DNA of 64,000 nt from Acidobacteriota bacterium (GTDB lineage Bacteria; Acidobacteriota; Terriglobia; Acidiferrales; UBA7541): the NCBI GenBank assembly GCA_003224055.1, contig QHYE01000059.1:22009-86008 (forward strand). The letters are read 5' to 3'. Positions 46,139 to 55,561 of the stretch are shown piece after piece. The number at the start of each line of letters is the position of its first letter. Positions within the stretch are counted from its first letter, which is position 1. Both the position numbers and the translations under genes were made by a program. Under the pieces are notes generated by a model, which saw nothing but the letters and a program-made list of their open reading frames with translations, was not told the origin of the DNA and ran no database searches.

Positions 46139-47506
46139 ATGAGCCAACTCACCCTTAACCTTAACCTTCAGCCCACGCGCAAAGCCTGGACCGTCAGCGA
46201 ACTCACCGCGAAGATCCGCGACCTCCTCGCCAAAAACTTCACCGACATCACCGTGCAGGGCGAAATTTCCAACTGCCGCGAAGCGCAGTCCGGCCACATC
46301 TATTTCACCTTGAAAGACGATCGCGCCCAGGTTCGCTACGTCTTTTTCAAACAGCAGCAGCGCGGCATCAAGTTCCGCCCCGAAGACGGCCTGCAAATGA
46401 CCGTGCGCGGCTCAATCAGCGTCTACGAATCGCGTGGCGAGTATCAGATTTACGTGGAAAATCTGGAGCCCATTGGTCTCGGCGCGCTCCAACTCGCGTT
46501 CGAGCAATTGAAGAAACGCCTCGAAGCCGATGGCCTCTTCGATCCGGCTAGCAAGAAGCCGCTGCCGCTTCTTCCCAGCCGCATCGGCATTATCACATCG
46601 CCGCGCGGCGCCGCCGTCCGGGACGTCGTGCGCATCCTCACGCGGCGTTTCCCAAATGTCCATCTGACCGTCTATCCCGTGCGCGTGCAGGGCGAAGGCT
46701 CCGCCGAAGAAATCGTCAAGGCGTTGAAATTCTTCAATTCAAGGAAAATCGTGGACGTGCTCATCCTCGCCCGCGGCGGCGGCTCGATGGAAGATTTGTG
46801 GGCCTTCAACGAAGAAATCGTCGCGCGCGCCATCTTCGCTTCCGAAATTCCTGTGATCTCCGGCGTCGGCCACGAAACCGATTTCACCATCGCCGATTTC
46901 GTCGCCGATGTTCGCGCCTCTACGCCTTCCGCCGCCGCCGAGCTCGTCGTCCAGACCCGCGCCCAATTCGACAAGCACATCGCCGACCTGCGCGAAACCC
47001 TCGCCGGCGTGTTCCGCTACCGACTACTGGAATGGTCCCGACGCGTCCACGAACTTTCTGCGCGCCGCGGCTTCCGCCGCCCGCTCGATCTCCTTCGCCA
47101 GCAGCGCCAGCGCGCCGATGAAATGACTTCGCGCCTCGCCCTCGGCCTTCGCGCGCGCCTCGAGCAATCACGCAAACGCTTCACCGCCGCGCACCTGCGC
47201 ATCGCCACTTTTGATTTTCGCGTGAAAATCGCTGCGTTCCGTTTGCGCCTCGAAAAACGCATCGCCGAGCTCGGCGTCCGCATCGAGCGCCTTCTGCGCG
47301 CGAAACGCGACCGCCTCGAAAAATTAACTCTGCAGCTTCAGGAGCGCAGCCCCCTGCGAGTTCTCGAACGTGGCTACGCCATCGCCACCGACGCCGCCGG
47401 CAACCTCCTCCGTGACGCCGCCCAAGTCGCCCTCGGCGACACCGTCGCCATCCAGCTCCACCGCGGCCGCCTTACCACAGAAGTAAGGAAAAAAGAGGAG
47501 AGATGA
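46139..47506 (+). CDS. xseA: Exodeoxyribonuclease VII large subunit
   Basis: 455-residue catalytic subunit. An N-terminal OB fold (DITVQGEISNCREAQSGHIYF) is followed by the nuclease domain: PSRIGIITSPRGAAVRDVV, RGGGSMEDLWAFNEE, and ISGVGHETDFTIADFVADVRA. A long coiled-coil follows, ending with the small-subunit-binding tail. The gene degrades ssDNA in repair. The small subunit gene xseB does not follow; a decayed toxin-antitoxin module converges from the other strand. Transcription likely comes from E2. Confidence 0.95.
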   Translation: MSQLTLNLNLQPTRKAWTVSELTAKIRDLLAKNFTDITVQGEISNCREAQSGHIYFTLKDDRAQVRYVFFKQQQRGIKFRPEDGLQMTVRGSISVYESRGEYQIYVENLEPIGLGALQLAFEQLKKRLEADGLFDPASKKPLPLLPSRIGIITSPRGAAVRDVVRILTRRFPNVHLTVYPVRVQGEGSAEEIVKALKFFNSRKIVDVLILARGGGSMEDLWAFNEEIVARAIFASEIPVISGVGHETDFTIADFVADVRASTPSAAAELVVQTRAQFDKHIADLRETLAGVFRYRLLEWSRRVHELSARRGFRRPLDLLRQQRQRADEMTSRLALGLRARLEQSRKRFTAAHLRIATFDFRVKIAAFRLRLEKRIAELGVRIERLLRAKRDRLEKLTLQLQERSPLRVLERGYAIATDAAGNLLRDAAQVALGDTVAIQLHRGRLTTEVRKKEER

Positions 47507-47508
47507 AG

Positions 47509-47763
47509 CTATCGGTACACATCGCTCCGGTGCCCGATTTGAAGTACCGCGACAGTCTTTTCGATGTCGTTGATTTTGTAAATCACGCGGTAGTCGCCGA
47601 CGCGAATTCGCCAGCCCTCCCGATCGCGAAGTTTCTGGCAGCCGGGTGGTCTAGGAGTGTCGCGGAGTTCAAAGATTTTTGCTTTAACGGAATCGTATAT
47701 TGGGGAGTTCAATCGGGAAAGCTGTTTTTCCGCGTGCGGCAGTATGCGAAGCGCGTAACTCGC
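47509..47763 (-). pseudogene. RelE/ParE-type toxin lacking its start codon
   Basis: The full toxin fold reads YALRILPHAEKQLSRL, NSPIYDSVKAKIFELRDTP, GWRIRVGDYRVIYKIND and ends HRSDVYR (84 positions). The codon expected to be ATG, just before SYALR, is GCG (47763-47761). No ATG, GTG or TTG lies between the upstream TAA and a TTG at 47712. Use of that TTG would remove 17 N-terminal residues including strand one. Probably inactive, or started from an unusual codon. Confidence 0.75.
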
Positions 47764-47966
47764 TTACTCTTTCTTTCGCGCTCGATCCTCTCGACGGCTT
47801 CTTCAAATGGCACCGGCGTTTCCCCGGAGGCCATGGCCTCGTCGTATGCGTGGATATCCTCGAGATCTTCAAGCTCTTCGAGGATCTTTTCATATTCCTC
47901 GATACTAAGGACCACGGCGACCTTTTCGCCGCGCTCGTTCACAACGAATTGGCGTTCTTTGCCCAT
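47709..47966 (-). CDS. Phd/RelB-like antitoxin with read-through tail
   Basis: 85 residues. The N-terminus MGKERQFVVNERGEKVAVVL and IEEYEKILEELEDLEDIHAY are typical of antitoxins paired with RelE/ParE toxins. The natural end is probably ...RERKSK, where ATGA would join the toxin start. ATGA has become GCGA (47763-47760), so the frame reads 17 extra residues, ending NSFPD. The repressor domain is intact, so autoregulation may persist. Confidence 0.75.
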   Translation of the reverse strand: MGKERQFVVNERGEKVAVVLSIEEYEKILEELEDLEDIHAYDEAMASGETPVPFEEAVERIERERKSKRVTRFAYCRTRKNSFPD

Positions 47967-48042
47967 TGGAAGCTCACTGAGCGCAGTTTACTCCGGACTA
48001 GAAAGGAGAGCAATCCAAACGAAGTTGGCATGCTCAAAAGTG

Positions 48043-49854
<1,812 letters not shown>

Positions 49855-50067
49855 TGTGTTCGGTTACCGGCTGGAGCGGCTGCTTTCGAACGGGCGAAAT
49901 ATGCAGCGAAAAAACCGTGCCGTGTAAACATTCAGTTTGCCACAAGTCTGGCTGCCCGTCAGCAGAGGCACAAGCAAGATCGTAATAAAACAGGAATGTG
50001 CTGATTCCGCGGATTTGCTTAGAGGTGGACCGAGCACAGGTGAACTCTGCGCGGTCCCGCCATGACG

Positions 50068-52533
50068 CTAATTTTCTCGTAGCGCCACAATGGGATCAAC
50101 GCTCATTGCACGACGTGCCGGAACGAGGCTGGCCAAAACTGCAACCACTAGAAAGACCGCGGGCACGACAAGAAACACCAGTGGATCGATGGGACGAACA
50201 CCGTAGAGCAGGGAAGCCATCAGCGGGGCAGCGATGGCTGCCAGGAACAGGCCGGCCAAAATGCCTGCACTGGAAAACAGTACCCCGCGGCGCAAAATCA
50301 ACGTAAGAATATCGGATGGCTGAGCCCCGAGCGCGACACGAACTCCGATCTCGTGAGTCCTCTGGCCAACCATGTAGGCCAACAATCCGTAAATCCCTAT
50401 GGAGGCCAGCAGAAGTGCGACTGCCGCAAATCCTCCGACTAGGACCGATGAGAAACGGCGGGGAGCGAGCGAAACGTCCATGACCTCCCCCATGGAGCGC
50501 ACATTGAACACCGGCAAGCCGGGATCGACGCTTTGCACTTCGTGGCGGATCTTCGCCTCCAGGAGCGATGCAGGAAGCGCAGTTCGCAGCACGATGCTCA
50601 TGACGCGGCCTTGCCGCTGATACATGGAAACGTAGATGTGCGGAACTCCGTCGACATCGAGGCCATCGTGTTTAATGTCCTTGACGATTCCGACGATAGA
50701 CATCCACGGCGCGTTTGCGTTTTGCCCGAAACGCAGGCGCCTGCCGAGGGGGTCGCGGTTCCCCCAGTAACGCCGAGCAGTGGATTCATCGATGATCGCG
50801 ACTTGCTCCTTCCCGGCTTCGTCGCTTTCGGTGAAAAAGCGCCCGCGAATGAGCGGGGATTGCATCGCCTCGAAATAGCCCGGACTTACCCGGATTACTT
50901 CCGCGCGCAAGTCCTGCGAAGATTCGACCGGCTGATCTTCGATGGCCAGAGCAGCGCTATTTGCCTCTCCGGAAGCTGGCAGGGCAGAAGTCACTCCGGC
51001 CAGATCAACGTCGCGGATTGCCCGCATCCGGCGCAGCGCCTCGCGGACGAAGACGGTCTGCGGCGCGATCCCTGCGTAGGGATCTGCCTTCGGATCATTC
51101 GGCACCGGAAGCCAAATGCTCGCCGCAACCATTCCAGAAGGATTAAAACCCGGATAATCCCGGAGCAGCCCAGCGAAAGACCGCACCAACAATCCTGCAG
51201 CAATCATCAGCACCACCGCCAGCGCCAGTTCCGAGGCGATCAAGAGACTGCGCAACCGGTTGGCTCTCGAGCTGTAGCCGGAACCACGCGCACCTTCTCG
51301 AACAGCAGCAAAGACATCGGGCCTGGTGGATTGAAGCGCCGGGGCCAGGCCAAAAAAGAGGCCGGTGAGGATGGAAATGGACAGAGCAAAAAGCAAGACC
51401 TTCCAATCGACTCGCACTTCGCTTAGCCGGGGGATTCCGGATGGCAGGAATCGAAGGATGGAACCAAGGGCAACTGCGGCGGTGGCGACGCCTGCGAACC
51501 CTCCAAACAAAGAGAGCATCAGGGACTCGGTGAGTAATTGGCGGACCATGCGGAAGCGGCCGGCTCCGAGGGTGAGGCGCAGAGCAATTTCCTGCTGCCT
51601 TCCGGAAGCGCGAGCGAGGAGCAGGTTGGCAATGTTCACGGAGGCGATGAGAATAATCAGGATCACGGTTCCCATCAGCACCAGCATCATGGGGCGGACA
51701 TCGCCCACGAGAGATTGTTGCAAAGGCTCCATCGAGATGGACCATTTGGCGAGGGGAGGATAATTCGCAGGGAATTCTCCGCGCAGCTCGCCCGCCATGA
51801 TATCCAGGCGTGCTTGCGCCTGGCGCAAACTGATTCCGGGCCTGAGACGCGCGATCGCTCGGGGCAAGAACCGCCGATCGCGGGCCGGCGCCGGAAAAGG
51901 ATCAGCGCCGAATCCGGCAGTCCCCCAGACCTCGACGTCTTTGGCCACCGTTTTTCCCGGATGGCGAAAAGAGGAAGGAAGCACACCCACGATGGTGTAG
52001 ACATCATTGTCGAGCCGGAGGGTGCGCCCGAGAATATTGGGGTCTGCGCCGTAAGAGCGGCGCCACAGGCCATCGCTGATGATGGCCGCCAGAGCGAAAC
52101 CGCGGGCGAAATCTTCGGAACCAAACAGGCGTCCCAATTGTGGTGTTGCTCCTAGCATGGAAAAGTAGTTGGGGCTGACGACGAGCAATTCAAGACGCTG
52201 TGGCTCTTTGGCGCCCGTTAAGTTGGCACTCACCGGCCAAACCACGCTTACTTCCTCGAAGACGCCTGCCCTGGACTTGAGATCCTCGAATTCGGGTACG
52301 GAGAACGGAGCATCCCGCAAGCCGACTCCGGGATTGCTAAACGTGATCTTCTCGAGCTGATTTGAATCGCGGAACGGGAGAGGGCGCAGCAAGACAGCAT
52401 TCACAATACTGAAGATGGCGGTATTGGCTCCGATGCCCAACGCCAGCGTGAGCACAACCACAGCAGTGAAAATGGGAGATTTGCGAAAAACGCGCAGCGC
52501 GAACTTTACGTCCTGGGAAACGGTCTCCATCAT
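50068..52533 (-). CDS. ADOP-type ABC permease (MacB/FtsX)
   Basis: 821-residue inner-membrane protein. It has the Acidobacterial Duplicated Orphan Permease layout: an N-terminal helix and periplasmic MacB core domain (FTAVVVLTLALGIGANTAIF), a four-helix FtsX unit (MVLMGTVILIILIASVNIANLLLARA), then a second periplasmic domain and second FtsX unit (ILAGLFLAAIAAPLMASLLYG). No ATPase gene is adjacent, as is usual for this group. Likely part of an envelope or drug efflux-like device; substrate unknown. GGAGGG precedes the ATGATG start. Confidence 0.88.
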   Translation of the reverse strand: MMETVSQDVKFALRVFRKSPIFTAVVVLTLALGIGANTAIFSIVNAVLLRPLPFRDSNQLEKITFSNPGVGLRDAPFSVPEFEDLKSRAGVFEEVSVVWPVSANLTGAKEPQRLELLVVSPNYFSMLGATPQLGRLFGSEDFARGFALAAIISDGLWRRSYGADPNILGRTLRLDNDVYTIVGVLPSSFRHPGKTVAKDVEVWGTAGFGADPFPAPARDRRFLPRAIARLRPGISLRQAQARLDIMAGELRGEFPANYPPLAKWSISMEPLQQSLVGDVRPMMLVLMGTVILIILIASVNIANLLLARASGRQQEIALRLTLGAGRFRMVRQLLTESLMLSLFGGFAGVATAAVALGSILRFLPSGIPRLSEVRVDWKVLLFALSISILTGLFFGLAPALQSTRPDVFAAVREGARGSGYSSRANRLRSLLIASELALAVVLMIAAGLLVRSFAGLLRDYPGFNPSGMVAASIWLPVPNDPKADPYAGIAPQTVFVREALRRMRAIRDVDLAGVTSALPASGEANSAALAIEDQPVESSQDLRAEVIRVSPGYFEAMQSPLIRGRFFTESDEAGKEQVAIIDESTARRYWGNRDPLGRRLRFGQNANAPWMSIVGIVKDIKHDGLDVDGVPHIYVSMYQRQGRVMSIVLRTALPASLLEAKIRHEVQSVDPGLPVFNVRSMGEVMDVSLAPRRFSSVLVGGFAAVALLLASIGIYGLLAYMVGQRTHEIGVRVALGAQPSDILTLILRRGVLFSSAGILAGLFLAAIAAPLMASLLYGVRPIDPLVFLVVPAVFLVVAVLASLVPARRAMSVDPIVALREN

Positions 52534-52844
52534 CCGGCCCTCCGGGCTAGGAAATCACTCGCGGCATTCCGCATCGAGCGTTTAGACGCCGCAGCGAAGG
52601 GAATAGCTGCCGGTTGATTCCCCCAAACAAAGAAGGCTGCGTTTTGGCGGCTGCCCCGGTATTCTATGCTGTTTCTCAATGCCGCAAGGGCGGCGTCGAT
52701 AGAAATTAGAAGCATCGCTAAATTAGTAAGTCCAGAGTCATATTGGGTGAAGTGAAATACGACGAGCAGGATTGTGCTATGCGAGGGCGTCAGATTCCGC
52801 GCCCGTGCAAGTGGGCCATGTGGCGCAGCGAACACGAGACGCAC
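52534..52844. other. Spacer between the two ADOP genes
   Basis: About 310 bases with no supported gene. The only long open frame (minus strand, 104 codons) lacks a ribosome site and family features. AT-rich around 52690-52760; no terminator or clear promoter could be assigned. Confidence 0.5.
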
Positions 52845-55292
52845 TTATTCCTCGCGGAGGGTGCGAACGGGCTCGACGCGCGTGGCGCGATGGGCGGGGA
52901 GGATGGTGGCGAGGAGACCGACGGCGACGAGGAGCAGGGCGACGCCGGCGAAGGTGAGCGGATCGGTGGCGCGGACGCCGTAGATGAGGGACGTCACGAC
53001 GCGGCTGAGAGCGAATGCGATTGCCAGGCCGAGGGCCACGCCCAGCAGGATGGGCTTCATGCCATCGGCAACTACCATCTGCAGAACATCGGAAGGGGTG
53101 GCGCCGAGGGCCATGCGAATGCCAATTTCGCGGACCCGGCGCCGAACGCTGTACGAAAGCACGCTGTAGATTCCGACGGCGGCGAGAACCAGCGCCAGCC
53201 CGGCGAACGCGCCGAGCAGGAGCACGTTGAAGCGCTGCGGCGACAACGATGCGGAAATCAAGCCTTCCATCGTGACGACGCCAACGACCGGCGTTTCGGG
53301 ATCCACCTGGTGCACAGCGCTGGTGACGCCGGAGGTCGCGCTCGCCGGATCGGCGCTGGTGCGCACGACAAGGCTCATGCCGAACGAGCGCCAGGCTTCC
53401 GAAGGCGGGACCGTGAGTTGGCTCAATGGCCAATAAAGCGTCTCGACGGGACGGGTTTGATCCAAAGAATCCTGTTTCACGTCACCGACCACGCCTGCGA
53501 CTTCCCGCACCACACCTGGAAAAAACGTCAGCGTAATGTGCTTGCCGATCGGATTCTCGTTGGGCCAGAAACGCTTCGCCATGGATTCGCTGATGAACAC
53601 CACGGGCGGCCGGCCCGCCACGTCTGCGTCGTTCAAATCGCGGCCCCGCAACACCGGGATGCACATCGCATGCAAGTAGCCCGGTGAGATCATGCGAACG
53701 TCCACCTCGGGCTGATCCGCCATCGGCACGACGGGCTGGCCTTCGACCGCGACGGGTTGGTGCGAGCCGCCGTCGTCTATCGGCAAACTATCGATCAAGC
53801 CGGCTGACTCCACACCCGGCGTTGCGCGAACCTGGCGCAACACCTGGTCATAAAAGCTGATCTGAGCGGCGGGACTGGAGAACTTCGTGCCAGGAACAGT
53901 CAGCCTCGCTGTCAAAACGTTATTGGGATCGAAACCGGGCTGAACGCTGCTGAGCCGCAACAAACTGCGGATCATCAGGCCAGCGCCGATCAACAGCACC
54001 AACGACAAGGCAACCTCCGAGACCACCGGCAAGCCGCGCGTTTTGCTTCCGCTGGAATCCGAGCTGCCACGACTTTGGCCCTGCTTCAGGGCTTCGTTGA
54101 CATCCGTCCTCGTGAATCGCACGGCTGGCAAGAGACCGGCGAGGATTCCCGCGAGGAGCGCCAGAAACACGGTGAAGGCCAGCACTGGCGCGTCGAGCGT
54201 GATTTCCGTGGAACTCGGGAGCCGGTCGGTTAGGAATTTCTGAATCAACGTAATGCAAAAGCGCGCCAGGAAAAGCCCGAGCGCGCCGCCTGCGAGAGAG
54301 AGAAGCAGCGTCTCCGCAAGGATCTGGCGCAGCACCGCGGCGCGGCTGGCACCCAGCGACGTGCGAATCGCGATTTCTTTCTTTCGCGCGAGAGTTTTGG
54401 CCAGCACCAGATTGGCGACATTGGCGCATGCGATCAAGAGTACAAAAGCGACCGCGCCGAGTAAGACGAGCAGGGCTGGCCGCACGTCGCCGCTAATCTC
54501 TTCGCGCAGGGGAACAACCGTAGCGCCCCAGCCCTTATCGTCTTCGGGATATTGCTGCTCGAGACGCGCGGAAATCGCGCTGAGGTCCGCTTTGGCTTGC
54601 TGCACAGCAACTTCGGGCTTGAGGCGCCCGATAACCATGTAATTGTGATTGCCGCGAACCGCGCGCTTCTCGTTGCTCCAAGCCAGGGGAACCCATAGCT
54701 CCGCCCAGGCTGGAAATTTGAACTTGGGAGGCATAACGCCGACGACGGTATAGGTCTGGCCATCGAGGAGGACGTTCCGGCCAACGATGCCGGTATCGGC
54801 GCCGAAGTGATCGCGCCAAAGCGTATGGCCCAAGATCACGACGTGGCCCTGGCCGGGGCGATCTTCCTCCGGCGAGAACGTGCGTCCGAGAACCGTCTGC
54901 ACACGCAGGATGGAAAAGAATCCGGGCGCGACGGCGGCACCGCGGATGGCCTCGGGGCGTTCTCCACCGCCCACATTGAAGCTCTCAAATCCATACGCAG
55001 CCATTTGCTCGAACGAACGGTTCTGGCTCTGCCAGTCCAGGTAATTCGCGGGCGAGACGGAGAACAAGCTCATTCCAGGGAAGCTCTTCGCGGGAGGGAC
55101 GTGCCAGACCTGCATGATGCGGGAGGCGTCCTGATAGGGCAGCGGACGAAGGAGCACCGCGTTCACGATGGAGAAGATCGCGGTGTTGGCTCCTATGCCG
55201 AGCGCCAGGACGAATATAGCGGCCAGGGTGAACCCTGGATTGCGCAGCAGGATCCGCAGGCCGAAGCGAAAGTCTGCAACTAGGTTACGCAT
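52845..55292 (-). CDS. ADOP-type ABC permease (MacB/FtsX)
   Basis: 815 residues from the ATG at 55292 (MRNLVADFRFG); a longer frame exists but reads non-homologous sequence. Same layout as its downstream neighbour: LAAIFVALGIGANTAIF-type first helix, a MacB periplasmic domain, an FtsX four-helix unit around LVLLGAVAFVLLIACANVAN, and a repeated second half ending in LATILPAHRATRVEPVRTLRE. The two genes are tandem paralogues. No ATPase nearby. Confidence 0.88.
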   Translation of the reverse strand: MRNLVADFRFGLRILLRNPGFTLAAIFVLALGIGANTAIFSIVNAVLLRPLPYQDASRIMQVWHVPPAKSFPGMSLFSVSPANYLDWQSQNRSFEQMAAYGFESFNVGGGERPEAIRGAAVAPGFFSILRVQTVLGRTFSPEEDRPGQGHVVILGHTLWRDHFGADTGIVGRNVLLDGQTYTVVGVMPPKFKFPAWAELWVPLAWSNEKRAVRGNHNYMVIGRLKPEVAVQQAKADLSAISARLEQQYPEDDKGWGATVVPLREEISGDVRPALLVLLGAVAFVLLIACANVANLVLAKTLARKKEIAIRTSLGASRAAVLRQILAETLLLSLAGGALGLFLARFCITLIQKFLTDRLPSSTEITLDAPVLAFTVFLALLAGILAGLLPAVRFTRTDVNEALKQGQSRGSSDSSGSKTRGLPVVSEVALSLVLLIGAGLMIRSLLRLSSVQPGFDPNNVLTARLTVPGTKFSSPAAQISFYDQVLRQVRATPGVESAGLIDSLPIDDGGSHQPVAVEGQPVVPMADQPEVDVRMISPGYLHAMCIPVLRGRDLNDADVAGRPPVVFISESMAKRFWPNENPIGKHITLTFFPGVVREVAGVVGDVKQDSLDQTRPVETLYWPLSQLTVPPSEAWRSFGMSLVVRTSADPASATSGVTSAVHQVDPETPVVGVVTMEGLISASLSPQRFNVLLLGAFAGLALVLAAVGIYSVLSYSVRRRVREIGIRMALGATPSDVLQMVVADGMKPILLGVALGLAIAFALSRVVTSLIYGVRATDPLTFAGVALLLVAVGLLATILPAHRATRVEPVRTLREE

Positions 55293-55561
55293 GGCAAGGC
55301 ACCCCCGGCTCACCCCGAGCGAGGACATCAGCGGTGACATTAAGTACAGACGAAGGAACAGCCCCGGATGTTTCCACCGAAAAAATGGGTAGCCGTACCC
55401 GATACTGCATCGCCCGATTGCGCGGAGTTTTGCCACGTCGCGAGCGAGGTATATAGTTGAGAGTCAGGGCCGACCGAAGACGACGCATCGAACAGCCCGG
55501 AACCGCCAAGCAATTGGCAGCCGATTCGTAATTTCAAGAACCGCAAAGGCAATTCGAACGC

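Noticed and set aside
52530..52844. 104-codon frame between the ADOP genes
   Set aside because: No start signal, no homology features, ends inside the neighbouring gene.
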